In this document: in pieces, positions 1 through 7,876 of the stretch
Numbering within the stretch: position 1 is the stretch's first letter
Layout: the number at the start of each line of letters is the position of its first letter
Assembly: GCA_046539045.1 (NCBI GenBank)
Contig: JBKHHU010000067.1
Coordinates: 1 to 15,034, forward strand
Direction of reading: 5' to 3'
DNA length: 15,034 nt
Source: JBKHHU01 sp046539045
GTDB taxonomy: Bacteria > Planctomycetota > Phycisphaerae > SM23-33
Made by a program: the position numbers and the translations under genes
The notes under the pieces: generated by a model
What the model saw: only the letters and a program-made list of their open reading frames with translations
What the model was told of the DNA's origin: nothing
Database searches by the model: none

Positions 1-351
1 CGTGGCAGCGTTGAGGTTGCGGCTTTGTCTGCCTGACGGCGGCAACGGGCGCGCGCTGAAACCATGCCGCCGAGGGGGAGTGCGGAGGGCGCGAGGTGTG
101 CGCCCATGCATCGCGGCCGGGTTGTGCGTCGGAATCGGCGGAAAGGAACAACGTGCAAAAGCGGGCAGAAAAGACGCAAGTGGTTGGCGCAGCCGTACAT
201 GAGGCCGTTTGCTTTGCGTCTTGTTCCGCAGGGCTTGTTGTTTTTTTCGTAGTTTTACGTAGCTTTCCGCAGTTCCGTGCACTCTCGGCAGGCTCGGCAG
301 GGCCCGCCGGTTCGCTTGCTTTGCCGCGCCGCCGGGGGTAGAATCCCGGTC
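1..351. other. Upstream region without a supportable gene
   Basis: Short overlapping frames of 60-80 codons run through this stretch, including one open at the left edge and ending at 202. Their translations are Arg/Gly/Ala-rich and match no family I recognise. A T-run at 241-247 follows a weak stem (CTTTGCG at 212-218 with CGCAGGG at 227-233, two G-T pairs), but the run starts seven bases after the stem, so a terminator is only a possibility. The last 40 bases hold the candidate hldE promoter, listed separately. Confidence 0.5.
316..344 (+). promoter_or_regulatory. Candidate sigma70-type promoter of hldE
   Basis: TTGCTT at 316-321 and TAGAAT at 339-344 are separated by 17 bases, the standard spacing. 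TAGAAT differs from the -10 consensus at one base. Transcription would be expected to start near 351, at or just before the ATG at 352. That would make the mRNA leaderless or nearly so, which agrees with the lack of a well-placed Shine-Dalgarno sequence (GGGGG at 334-338 is 13 bases away). Confidence 0.5.
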
Positions 352-1827
352 ATGGATGGGTTAATGAACATTGTCAGCGGGTTCGGCACTCCGAGGATCG
401 CGTTGATTGGCGATTTCATGCTCGATCGCTACGTCTACGGAAGTGTCGAGCGGATCAATCCCGAGGCCCCCGTTCCGGTGCTGAAAACCGAACGCAGCGA
501 GGCCCGCGTCGGTGGGGCGGGCAACGTGGCCGAGGCTGTGCTCGCTCTCGGCGGGAAGGTGCACTGCGTCGGAGTCGTCGGCAAGGACCAGGCTTCGGAA
601 GAGCTGTCTCGCCTGCTGATGGTGGCGGGGGCGGAAACCTCCGCGCTGGTCGGCCTGCAGGACCGGCCGACGTCGGTCAAAACCCGCTACGTCGGTCTGG
701 CCCAGCATCGCCACGCCCAGCAGATGCTCCGCGTCGACGAGGAAAACACCCATCCGCTGCCCGAGACCGTCCGCCGCACATTGCGGGCCGCGACCCGCGG
801 GACGTTCTCTTCCGTGGACGTCCTCGCCGTGGAAGACTACAACAAGGGCGTCCTGAACGACGAGAACACCCCGGAGATCATCGCCGATGCCCGCAAGGCC
901 GGGCTGAAGGTTCTGGTCGACCCGGCGTTGCTCGGCGACTACTCCCGTTACCGCGGGGCCACGCTGTTGACGCCCAACCGCTATGAGGCGTCCGTCGGCA
1001 GCGGGATCGAGATCGTCGACGGCCGCACGCTGCACGATGCGGCAGAGCGTCTCCTGCAGGTGACCGAGGCCGAGGCCATGATCATTACCATGGACAAGGA
1101 AGGGGCTTACCTGCTGACCCGGGACGGCACCGAACTGCGAATCCCGCCGGTCAAGCCGCGCAGTGTCTACGATGTAACCGGCGCCGGCGACGAAGTGCTG
1201 GCCACGCTGGCCGTCGCGCTGGCAGAGGATGTGGAACTGGTGGACGCGATCGAGCTGGCCAACGTTGCCGGCGGGCTGGAAGTCGAGAAATTCGGCGTGG
1301 TGCCCATCACCCGCAAAGAGATCATGGAAGAGCTCCGCAGCCTCATCGGCCTGCGAGGCAGCAAGATTCTCAACCGCAAGAAGCTGGTGGAAGAGTTGGC
1401 CATCCGCCGCAAGCGCGGGGAGAAGATCGTTTTCACCAACGGCTGCTTCGACCTGCTGCACCTGGGGCACGTGAAGTACCTTCAGCAGGCTCGCGAACTG
1501 GGCAACTGCCTGATCGTTGCCGTCAACAGCGACGACAGCGTCCGCAGGCTCAAGGGCCCGTCCAGACCGGTGATCGGGGAAAACGAGCGGGCGGAGATGC
1601 TCGGCTCGCTGGAGTGTGTCGACTACGTGACCATCTTCCCGGAAGACACGCCCGTGCCGCTATTGGAACTGCTGAAACCGGACATCCTCGTCAAGGGAGG
1701 TACCACGCAGGAAGTGGTGGGGCGGGAGGTGGTGGAAAAGACCGGCGGACGCGTGCTCACGCTGGACGCGGTCGACGGGCTCAGCACCACCGAAATTATC
1801 ACGCGCATTGTGGAAACCAACAAGTAA
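352..1827 (+). CDS. hldE: Bifunctional heptose-7-phosphate kinase / heptose-1-phosphate adenylyltransferase HldE
   Basis: This cytoplasmic enzyme makes ADP-heptose for lipopolysaccharide core. Its N-terminal kinase turns D-glycero-beta-D-manno-heptose 7-phosphate into the 1,7-bisphosphate. Its C-terminal domain joins heptose 1-phosphate to AMP from ATP. Residues 1 to about 335 form a ribokinase-fold (PfkB) domain with GDFMLDRYVYG at 20-30, the RINPEAPVPV signature, GGAGNVA at 54-60 and catalytic GAGD at 277-280. Residues from about 344 form a nucleotidyltransferase with TNGCFDLLHLGH (HLGH at 370-373), RLKGPSRPV and C-terminal DGLSTTEII. The 491 residues are close to the 477 of E. coli HldE. 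ATG 352 was chosen because the longer frame from 277 adds 25 residues with no family similarity; ATG 364 is an alternative. The gmhB-like gene follows 117 bases downstream and supplies the intervening phosphatase step. No isomerase (GmhA) or epimerase (HldD) gene is visible here. Confidence 0.95.
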   Translation: MDGLMNIVSGFGTPRIALIGDFMLDRYVYGSVERINPEAPVPVLKTERSEARVGGAGNVAEAVLALGGKVHCVGVVGKDQASEELSRLLMVAGAETSALVGLQDRPTSVKTRYVGLAQHRHAQQMLRVDEENTHPLPETVRRTLRAATRGTFSSVDVLAVEDYNKGVLNDENTPEIIADARKAGLKVLVDPALLGDYSRYRGATLLTPNRYEASVGSGIEIVDGRTLHDAAERLLQVTEAEAMIITMDKEGAYLLTRDGTELRIPPVKPRSVYDVTGAGDEVLATLAVALAEDVELVDAIELANVAGGLEVEKFGVVPITRKEIMEELRSLIGLRGSKILNRKKLVEELAIRRKRGEKIVFTNGCFDLLHLGHVKYLQQARELGNCLIVAVNSDDSVRRLKGPSRPVIGENERAEMLGSLECVDYVTIFPEDTPVPLLELLKPDILVKGGTTQEVVGREVVEKTGGRVLTLDAVDGLSTTEIITRIVETNK

Positions 1828-1931
1828 GCGTTTCCTGGGGCTGCCGGGCGTCGTTGTCGAGCCGCCCCGGCCCGGACAGGTTAATCTTTCATGACCCAGA
1901 TGTATCTTCCGCTGTCGACCCCATGGGACCC

Positions 1932-1936
1932 GGAGG
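1932..1936 (+). promoter_or_regulatory. Ribosome binding site that decides the gmhB start
   Basis: A full GGAGG lies 8 bases before ATG 1945. The in-frame upstream ATG at 1891 has no comparable Shine-Dalgarno sequence. The 18 residues it would add (rich in Pro and Asp) precede the HAD domain without matching the family. The start at 1945 gives the usual short lead into the catalytic FLDRDDT motif. Confidence 0.7.
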
Positions 1937-1944
1937 CGAATCCA

Positions 1945-3261
1945 ATGGTGAAAAAGGCTGTCTTCCTCGATAGAGACGACACGATTCTCAAAGACCCGGG
2001 ATACCTGTCGGACCCGGAGAGGGTAGAACTGCTGCCCGGGGTTGCTCTGGCGATCAAATCCCTTCGGCAGGCGGGCTTCATGGTGGTGGTCGTCACCAAC
2101 CAGTCGGGCATCGCCCGCGGGATGCTGACCGAGGAAACGCTGCGCCAGATCCACGAGGAGATGCGCCGTCGCCTCGACAGCAAGGGTGCCCATATCGACG
2201 CCATCTACTACTGCCCGTACCATCCGGACGGCTCGGTCATCAAATACGCGCGGAACTCCGACCTTCGCAAGCCGCGCCCGGGGATGATCCTCCAGGCAGC
2301 CCGGGAACTGAACATCGACCTGAAACAGAGCTGGATGGTCGGGGACGGCGCGCGGGACGTGGAAGCGGGCCAGCGGGCCGGCTGTCGCACCATCCGGATC
2401 CGCCATGAGGAACACCACCGGCCCGGCGAACCCGAACAGGAAACCGTTCAGGCGGATTTCAACGCTCAAAATCTCGTGGAGGCGGCCCGGATCATCTCTC
2501 GGGAAGGTTCGACCGAACCTGCCACCGTGGCGGCCGGTGCTGTTGCCACGGCCATGGAACGCTCGGCAGCAGAAAACGGTGGCGCCGATCGCAGCAGCAG
2601 CGGATCGCAGCTCGGGCTGCTGGCATTCGCCGAAGGCCGGCGAGACCGGGAGGCTTCCGAGGAAGAGGCCTGGGACACTTCGGCCGAAGAGGGAACCGAG
2701 CCAGACTCGCCTGCCGGTGAAGATGAACCTCCGGTCGTGCGGGATGAGCAACTGCCCCAGCCGCCGGAAAGCGAGGCCCTGCCCGAACCGCCCGCCAAAC
2801 CGGAACTTCCGAGAAAAACAGGCAAACCCACGCCCGGAAGCGTTCGTCTGGGGCTGACTCCCGAAGTCCAGGAACCGTCCGAACAACCCGCCGCTGCCGA
2901 AACGTCTGAATCGCCGGCGGCCGAGCCCGCGAGGGCAGAGCCTGCCCAGGCCACCGACGCACCGGTCGGCGTGCCGGCGGGAGCGACTACGAATGAATCG
3001 CACCGGGCTCGGGAACAGCGATTCCGGCGCGAGGTACTTCAGCGCCTCGACCGGCTGATTTACGGCAGCGAAGAGGAAGCATTCAGCATTACCAAGCTGC
3101 TGGCCGGACTGACCCAAGGCCTGACGCTGATGATGCTTTTCGTCACGTTCTGGAAGCTTCTCGGTTCGGCAGAAGCCATAGAATCTGTGGCCTGGGGTCT
3201 GATCGCGGTAGTATTCCAAGTGATGGCGCTGACGTTCTTCGTCATGAACCGCGAACGCTGA
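1945..3261 (+). CDS. gmhB: GmhB-type heptose-bisphosphate phosphatase (HAD) with a membrane-anchored C-terminal extension
   Basis: The HAD phosphatase is predicted to remove the 7-phosphate of heptose 1,7-bisphosphate, the step between the two HldE reactions. In residues 1 to about 186 (numbered from ATG 1945) the HAD motifs are in order: FLDRDDT at 7-13, VVTNQSGIARG at 49-59, RKP at 108-110 and GDGARD at 133-138. CPYH at 90-93 keeps half of the GmhB zinc loop, but the usual CxC just before RKP reads S-D-L, so the metal site looks incomplete. Residues about 187-346 are a low-complexity Pro/Glu/Ala/Ser linker. A basic amphipathic stretch (about 347-384) follows, then two hydrophobic helices (about 385-405 and 415-434). 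E. coli GmhB has only 191 residues, so the tail is extra. The two helices suggest an inner-membrane tether with both ends cytoplasmic. A HisB-N-like role is possible but less likely beside hldE. Confidence 0.85.
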   Translation: MVKKAVFLDRDDTILKDPGYLSDPERVELLPGVALAIKSLRQAGFMVVVVTNQSGIARGMLTEETLRQIHEEMRRRLDSKGAHIDAIYYCPYHPDGSVIKYARNSDLRKPRPGMILQAARELNIDLKQSWMVGDGARDVEAGQRAGCRTIRIRHEEHHRPGEPEQETVQADFNAQNLVEAARIISREGSTEPATVAAGAVATAMERSAAENGGADRSSSGSQLGLLAFAEGRRDREASEEEAWDTSAEEGTEPDSPAGEDEPPVVRDEQLPQPPESEALPEPPAKPELPRKTGKPTPGSVRLGLTPEVQEPSEQPAAAETSESPAAEPARAEPAQATDAPVGVPAGATTNESHRAREQRFRREVLQRLDRLIYGSEEEAFSITKLLAGLTQGLTLMMLFVTFWKLLGSAEAIESVAWGLIAVVFQVMALTFFVMNRER

Positions 3262-3280
3262 CCAACGAAAGGATACGATC

Positions 3281-3661
3281 ATGAAAGCTCGCTCGCTTAT
3301 TCTCGCTTTATGCTGCGCCGCAGGTGTGATGTTGCTTCCCGGCTGTGAAGATGAGGACCCCGCCGACTATCCGGAAGCCGTTGTGCGGTCGATCACGAGC
3401 GCCCAGAAGAAGAAGGTCGAGGCGGACCTGAAGACCATGGAGATGTCTCTGGGAATTCACTACTCCAATACTCAGCAGTTGCCTGCCGAGGCCAACTGGC
3501 AGGAGCAGCTGAAGGACTCCGGCCTGGAAGAGGAGATGACAGACCCGTGGGACCATCCCTACTATTACAAGAGGACGGATGAAGGCGCGATCATCGGGAG
3601 TCCGGGCCCGGACGGAAGCAGGGGCACCGACGATGACATTGTCAGGGCGTTCAATCCCTGA
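3281..3661 (+). CDS. Lipoprotein with a type II secretion GspG-like domain
   Basis: This 126-residue protein has a basic N-terminus, a hydrophobic segment and a lipobox ending LLPGC, with the lipidated cysteine at 22. Residues about 32-122 follow the order of the GspG globular domain (T2SSG family): a helix (VVRSITSAQKKKVEADLKTM), a 'TDPWDHPYYYKR' block at 87-98, then GSPGPDGSRGTDDDI at 106-120. In GspG the last block is the calcium-binding loop; the candidate ligands here are Asp111 and Asp117-119. The prepilin leader (GFTLIE type) is absent and replaced by the lipoprotein signal, so this is not a normal pseudopilin. The mature protein probably faces the periplasm. AAAGGA at 3268-3273 lies 7 bases before the ATG. 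The gene begins 19 bases after the gmhB-like gene and is probably co-transcribed with it. The function is unknown. Confidence 0.85.
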   Translation: MKARSLILALCCAAGVMLLPGCEDEDPADYPEAVVRSITSAQKKKVEADLKTMEMSLGIHYSNTQQLPAEANWQEQLKDSGLEEEMTDPWDHPYYYKRTDEGAIIGSPGPDGSRGTDDDIVRAFNP

Positions 3662-3750
3662 CTCAGCCGTATTTTAATTGCAATGAACAGCCGACAACAG
3701 CGTTTTGGCAAGAGTTAGCGCAAGTTTCCTCTATACGAAAGGAATGTGCT

Positions 3751-5025
3751 GTGAAAAGGATATGGACGCTTCCCGTAATACTTCTGCTGGCGGGGCTGCT
3801 GTCGGTTCCCGGCTGCGGTGAGGATCAGACGGAAGAGACGACCAAGAGCGACAACGGGAAAGACGGCCAGACGCAGACCGAGCCGATCTCCCTCAGCCAG
3901 CCGAATGTGGAAACCGATGCGCTGAGTGAAGCCGAGGCCCAGCAGGCCCAGAATCTGATCAACGGCGGGGTCCGCTACCTTCTGGAGAGACAGGGCCCGG
4001 GCGGCGGGTGGACGTTCGGTGAGGGTGCCTACGAACCGGCGGCGACGGGGCTGGTGATCAACGTGCTGGTGCGGCATCCGGACTTCGATCACGACGATCC
4101 GGTGATCAAGAAGGCGTTCGACGCGATGCTGAAGTACCGCCAGCCGGACGGCGGGATCTACGATCCGGAGGTCGGCCTGGCCAACTACACGACCTCCATC
4201 GCGATCATGGCGTTGACCTCAGCGGGGAATCCGGACCACAAGCCGATCATCGATGAGGCGGTCAAGTTTCTCAAAGGTCTCCAGGTTACGGCGGGCGAGG
4301 AAACCCCAGCCGGCGACACCATCAGCGAGGACCATCCGTATTTCGGCGGGTTCGGCTACGGGAGCAAAAACGAGCGACCGGACGGGAGCAACGCCGGGAT
4401 GGCTGTGGAAGCCCTCAAGCAGGCCGGGGTGGACCCGAACTCGGAAGTGATGCAAAACGCCCGCGTCTTCCTGAGTCGCATGCAGAACCGCAAGGAGACC
4501 AACCCCCTGGAGTGGGCCCAGCAGGGCCCCAACGACGGCGGGTTCATCTACGCCCCGGCCAAGGCCGATACCAGCGTGGGCGAATCCAAAGCCGGTCCCG
4601 CTCAGGGCGGTGGCCTGCGCAGCTACGGGTCGCTGACCTATGCCGCGTTCAAGAGCATGCTCCACGCCGGTCTGGAGCGGGACGATCCGCGTGTGCGGGA
4701 CGCTCTGAGCTGGATCAAGGGCCACTGGACCTTCGAGCGCAACCCGGGCATGCCGATCAACCAGGACCGCAAACATCACCTGCAGGGTCTGTATTACTAT
4801 TACAACATGATGGCCAAGGCCCTGAACGCCTGGGGCGAGCCGACCATCACGGACTCCGACGGCAACGAACACAACTGGCGGGCGGAGTTGATCGACGCCT
4901 TGGCCAAGCGGGTTCGGGACAACGGCTCGTGGGTCAACACCGGCCACGAGCGGTGGCTGGAGTCCGATCCGGTGCTGGTCACCTGCTACGCCACCGGCGC
5001 ACTGCAGGAGACGATCCGGAAGTAA
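3751..5025 (+). CDS. Lipoprotein with prenyltransferase/squalene-oxidase-type repeats
   Basis: This 424-residue protein has a GTG start, supported by AAAGGA at 3738-3743 seven bases upstream. A signal peptide ends in SVPGC with Cys22 as the likely lipidation site. A polar Thr/Glu/Asp-rich linker runs to about residue 58. After it come at least five glycine/aromatic repeat turns typical of alpha/alpha-toroid proteins: GGGWTFG at 84-90, DGGIYD at 133-138, FGGFGYG at 198-204, DGGFIY at 262-267 and NGSWVN at 391-396. Each of the first four is followed by a helix rich in Ala and Leu. I see no DXDD catalytic motif of squalene-hopene cyclase. Together with export to the envelope, this argues against a hopanoid cyclase. 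Planctomycete genomes often carry such proteins with no assigned role. It lies 89 bases after another lipoprotein gene and ends before a strong terminator, so it probably closes that unit. Confidence 0.85.
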   Translation: MKRIWTLPVILLLAGLLSVPGCGEDQTEETTKSDNGKDGQTQTEPISLSQPNVETDALSEAEAQQAQNLINGGVRYLLERQGPGGGWTFGEGAYEPAATGLVINVLVRHPDFDHDDPVIKKAFDAMLKYRQPDGGIYDPEVGLANYTTSIAIMALTSAGNPDHKPIIDEAVKFLKGLQVTAGEETPAGDTISEDHPYFGGFGYGSKNERPDGSNAGMAVEALKQAGVDPNSEVMQNARVFLSRMQNRKETNPLEWAQQGPNDGGFIYAPAKADTSVGESKAGPAQGGGLRSYGSLTYAAFKSMLHAGLERDDPRVRDALSWIKGHWTFERNPGMPINQDRKHHLQGLYYYYNMMAKALNAWGEPTITDSDGNEHNWRAELIDALAKRVRDNGSWVNTGHERWLESDPVLVTCYATGALQETIRK

Positions 5026-5053
5026 GCTTGTACTGAACCGGCAAGTATCAAGT

Positions 5054-5085
5054 GGAAAGGCGGGTCCGCTCGGACCCGCCTTTCC
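5054..5085 (+). terminator. 15-bp perfect hairpin, probable transcription terminator
   Basis: GGAAAGGCGGGTCCG pairs perfectly with CGGACCCGCCTTTCC across two bases (a real loop of about four). It starts 28 bases after the stop of the repeat lipoprotein gene. The T-run is short and partly inside the stem on both strands, so the structure could work in either direction or depend on hairpin strength. Confidence 0.8.
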
Positions 5086-5202
5086 GTTCGCCGGCCTCGA
5101 TAGTGCCCGGCTGGCCGACGGGCCGCGAAAGCGCTTGTCGGCACCACCCCGCCGCGATAAGCTATCCGCTCGTTTGTTCCATGGATAATCAGGAGCCACA
5201 GG

Positions 5203-6486
5203 ATGGAAATCAGGCCGTTTCGCGGCTGGCGGTATACCGAGCAGGCGGGCGATCTGAGTGACCTGATCGCGCCCCCGTATGATGTGCTGTCTGCAGAGCA
5301 GAAGCAGCAGTTGCTGGACAAGAGCGAGAAGAACATTGTCGCGGTGGATCTACCGGTCGTTCCGGCAAAGACCGCCGGTCCGGACGAGGTCTACCAGGCC
5401 GCTGCCGACATGCTCGCCCGTTGGAAGGACTCCGGCGCGATGAGCCAGGAAGACGCCCCGGCGATCTACGTCTATCACCAGACCTATACCTGGGCGGGCA
5501 AAACGTACACTCGCGAGGCCCTGCTGACCGGCGTTCGGGCGACGGAACTGGGGGAAGACGTCATCCCGCATGAGCACACCTTCTCCGGTCCCAAAGAGGA
5601 CCGCCTGAAGCTCACCAGGGCCACTGACACGCAGCTGTCGCCGATCTTCGGCTTCTACAGCGACCCGTCCGGCGACGTGCGGGGCGTGCTCAAGCAGGCT
5701 ACCGAATCGACCCCTGCCGCCGAGGCGGAAATGAACGGCGTCAAGGAGCAGCTGTGGGTTGTCAGCGATGCCGAAACCATCGGGAAGATCAGCGGATTGC
5801 TGAAAGATACACCCGCCTACATCGCCGACGGGCATCACCGCTATACCACCGCGATGAACTACGCAAAATCGCTGCGGGAAGCCGGCCAGATCGATGCGGA
5901 TCACGAGACGAACTTCGTGATGTTTGCCCTGGTCGCTCGCGAAGACGAGGGCCTGCTGGTGCTTCCGACGCACCGGGTTGTCGGTGGGCTGGCCGAGGAT
6001 TTCTGCCTCTGTCGGTTGCGGGAGAAACTGGGCGATGCGGTCGAAATCCAACGCGTGGAAGACGATGACATCGACCTGACCGATGCCGACCGCTTCCTGG
6101 AAACCTTCGGGCCGCACGTATTGGCCATCGCCTACGGGGATGACCTGTTCACCTGCAAGCTGATCGATCCGGATGCGATGAAACAGCTGGCGCCCGAGCA
6201 GTGCGATGCGTGGCGCGACCTGGATGTGGCGATCCTTCACGAACTGATTATGAATCGCGGCCTGGCGGGGCTGACGACGGAGAACATGACCGTCGACTAT
6301 ACCCCCGATGGGCAGGCCGCCCGCGATGCCGTGCGGTCCGGGCAGGCCGAGATTGCTTTCATCCTGCAGCATACGCCGGTACCCGCCGTGCAGGATGTGG
6401 CCGACGCGGGTGAGTCCATGCCGCACAAGAGCACCTATTTCTACCCGAAACTGGCGACCGGGATGGTTCTCAAGCCGCTGAACTGA
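5203..6486 (+). CDS. DUF1015 family protein
   Basis: This 427-residue soluble protein has no signal peptide or membrane helix. It matches DUF1015 over its full length: an N-terminal IRPFRGWRY block at 3-11, the hallmark IAPPYDVLS at 22-30, HEHTF at 123-127 in the central region, and ADGHHRYTTAM at 208-218. The paired histidines and acidic residues look like an active or metal site, but I cannot assign a reaction from the sequence. Family members are often found near serine biosynthesis genes (serA); no such gene is in this window. The start is supported by AGGAG at 5191-5195, 7 bases before ATG 5203. The dehydrogenase gene follows after 52 bases with no terminator visible, so the two may share a transcript. 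Confidence 0.9.
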   Translation: MEIRPFRGWRYTEQAGDLSDLIAPPYDVLSAEQKQQLLDKSEKNIVAVDLPVVPAKTAGPDEVYQAAADMLARWKDSGAMSQEDAPAIYVYHQTYTWAGKTYTREALLTGVRATELGEDVIPHEHTFSGPKEDRLKLTRATDTQLSPIFGFYSDPSGDVRGVLKQATESTPAAEAEMNGVKEQLWVVSDAETIGKISGLLKDTPAYIADGHHRYTTAMNYAKSLREAGQIDADHETNFVMFALVAREDEGLLVLPTHRVVGGLAEDFCLCRLREKLGDAVEIQRVEDDDIDLTDADRFLETFGPHVLAIAYGDDLFTCKLIDPDAMKQLAPEQCDAWRDLDVAILHELIMNRGLAGLTTENMTVDYTPDGQAARDAVRSGQAEIAFILQHTPVPAVQDVADAGESMPHKSTYFYPKLATGMVLKPLN

Positions 6487-6538
6487 GCCGCCCCAGCTGT
6501 GGGACAACCCGCCGTCGTCGACGCGTCAGGAGCATCCG

Positions 6539-7555
6539 ATGAAACAGGCAATCATGCCCGAGCCGGGACGCATCGATATCCGCCAGGTGGACCGACCGGC
6601 GGTGGGTGAAGATGAAGTGCTGCTGCGGATCCGCCGGATCGGGGTCTGCGGCTCGGATGTGCACGTGTGGCACGGTGATCACCCCTACACAAGCTATCCG
6701 GTGGTGCAGGGGCACGAGTTCGCCGGTGAGGTGGTCGAGGTCGGCTCTGCCGTTCGGGGCGTGGAGCCGGGCACCAGGGCCACCGCTCTGCCTCAACGCG
6801 TGTGCGGGGAGTGTCCTTCCTGTCGTCGCGGCCAGTGGCACATCTGCGAAAACCTGAAGGTTCGCGGCTTCCAGGCTCCCGGGTGTGCTCAGGAGTATTT
6901 CGCTGTCCCAGCCGAGCGGCTGGTTCCGCTACCGGACAGCTTCACCTACGAGCAAGGCGCCATGGTGGAGCCGGTTGCCGTGGCGGTGCACGCGGCGGCC
7001 AGAGCAGGGGACCTCGCCGGTCAAAAGGCGGTGGTGCTCGGGGCCGGTCCCATCGGCAATCTGGTGGCACAGGTTGCCCAGGCCCAGGGGGCTGATGTGC
7101 TGATCACCGACCTCAGTCGCCACCGATTGCAGGTCGCCGAGCAGTGCGGGCTGCAGAACGTCTCCGATGCCGGCAGGGAGTCACTCGCCCAGGCTGCGGG
7201 GCGATGTTTCGATCAGGCGGGCTTTCTGCTGGCGTGGGAATGTGCCGGAGCTGAAGCCACCGTCAATCAGGCCATAGAGACGGCCGCCAAGGGCGCTACC
7301 ATCGTGGTGGTGGGGGTCTTCGCCGAGAGGGCGAGCGTCGACCTTGGATTGGTTCAGGATCGGGAACTGACGCTGCGAGGGACGTTGATGTACCAGAAGT
7401 CCGACTACGAGAAGGCGGTCAGGCTGATCGCCGAGGGGAGCATCAACCTCCAGCCGCTGATGAGCGGCCATTTCAACCTGGAGCAGTACGAAGAGGCATA
7501 CCGGGCAATCGACCGTCAGGGCGAGCAGTTGATGAAGGTGTTTGTCGATCTGTAA
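6539..7555 (+). CDS. Zinc-dependent medium-chain alcohol/polyol dehydrogenase
   Basis: This 338-residue enzyme is predicted to oxidise a secondary alcohol of a polyol, sugar acid or threonine-like substrate with NAD. The GroES-like domain carries catalytic zinc ligands Cys37 (GVCGSD) and His59-Glu60 (GHEF), and a structural zinc site at Cys89, Cys92, Cys95 and Cys103. EPVAVAVHAA resembles the sorbitol/threonine dehydrogenase branch. The Rossmann domain has GAGPIG at 168-173. An Asp at the end of its second strand (LITDLSRHRL) favours NAD over NADP. The substrate cannot be fixed from the sequence; L-threonine 3-dehydrogenase, L-idonate/sorbitol dehydrogenase or a related enzyme would all fit. 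AGGAG at 6528-6532 lies 6 bases before the ATG. It is probably transcribed with the DUF1015 gene. Confidence 0.9.
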   Translation: MKQAIMPEPGRIDIRQVDRPAVGEDEVLLRIRRIGVCGSDVHVWHGDHPYTSYPVVQGHEFAGEVVEVGSAVRGVEPGTRATALPQRVCGECPSCRRGQWHICENLKVRGFQAPGCAQEYFAVPAERLVPLPDSFTYEQGAMVEPVAVAVHAAARAGDLAGQKAVVLGAGPIGNLVAQVAQAQGADVLITDLSRHRLQVAEQCGLQNVSDAGRESLAQAAGRCFDQAGFLLAWECAGAEATVNQAIETAAKGATIVVVGVFAERASVDLGLVQDRELTLRGTLMYQKSDYEKAVRLIAEGSINLQPLMSGHFNLEQYEEAYRAIDRQGEQLMKVFVDL

Positions 7556-7876
7556 ACGGTCAGGAAGAGGAAGATTACACTCCATTCTCTGCCGGCTTTC
7601 AGCCGATATAGAGATACCGGAATTCCACTACCTGTGGAGGAAAATCCCTAAGGTGTAAAACTGCCAATGAATTAAGGGAAAGGCCTTGCAGGATTTCTGA
7701 TTTTGCTGTAAACAGGAACTACTGGAAGTAACATGTCGCACTGCTTGAGGGGAGCGGAAAATAGGTATAGACGTTGAAGTGGTTATTAACACATCTTGAC
7801 GAGTTTGTATCGGGAGGCCTGCCGGCCTTCCATGGAGTTCATCTCTCTCATATCTCGGTAGTAGGAGACGCGTGTC
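7556..7876 (+). promoter_or_regulatory. Long intergenic leader upstream of the cold-shock gene
   Basis: This 321-base stretch is visibly more AT-rich than the flanking genes and has no convincing ORF on either strand. A candidate promoter at 7745-7771 would give a leader of about 100 bases; a start further upstream would make it longer. A hairpin at 7813-7831 pairs GGAGGCC with GGCCTTCC (one bulged T). The Shine-Dalgarno AGGAG at 7863-7867 is 9 bases before the csp start. Long structured leaders are typical of cold-shock genes in other bacteria; a temperature role here is inference. Confidence 0.5.
7745..7771 (+). promoter_or_regulatory. Weak candidate csp promoter
   Basis: TTGAGG at 7745-7750 and TATAGA at 7766-7771 each match four of six consensus bases. 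The 15-base spacer is shorter than optimal. A better -35 box, TTGACG at 7796-7801, has no -10 box at the right distance. Confidence 0.3.

Noticed and set aside
212..247. Weak stem plus T-run as a terminator
   Set aside because: The stem needs two G-T pairs and the T-run begins seven bases after it; there is also no supportable gene upstream.
1843..1875. CCGGGC/GCCCGG stem between hldE and gmhB as a terminator
   Set aside because: It is only 6 bp with a large loop and no T-run; the two genes belong to one pathway and are more likely read together.
1660..3282. A 540-codon minus-strand frame opposite hldE and gmhB
   Set aside because: It overlaps two well-supported genes, has no recognisable domain and spans their intergenic gap. 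It is a shadow frame.
3705..3737. TTGGCA and TATACG as a promoter for the repeat lipoprotein gene
   Set aside because: The spacer is 21 bases, too long for a sigma70-type promoter; co-transcription with the gene upstream is simpler.
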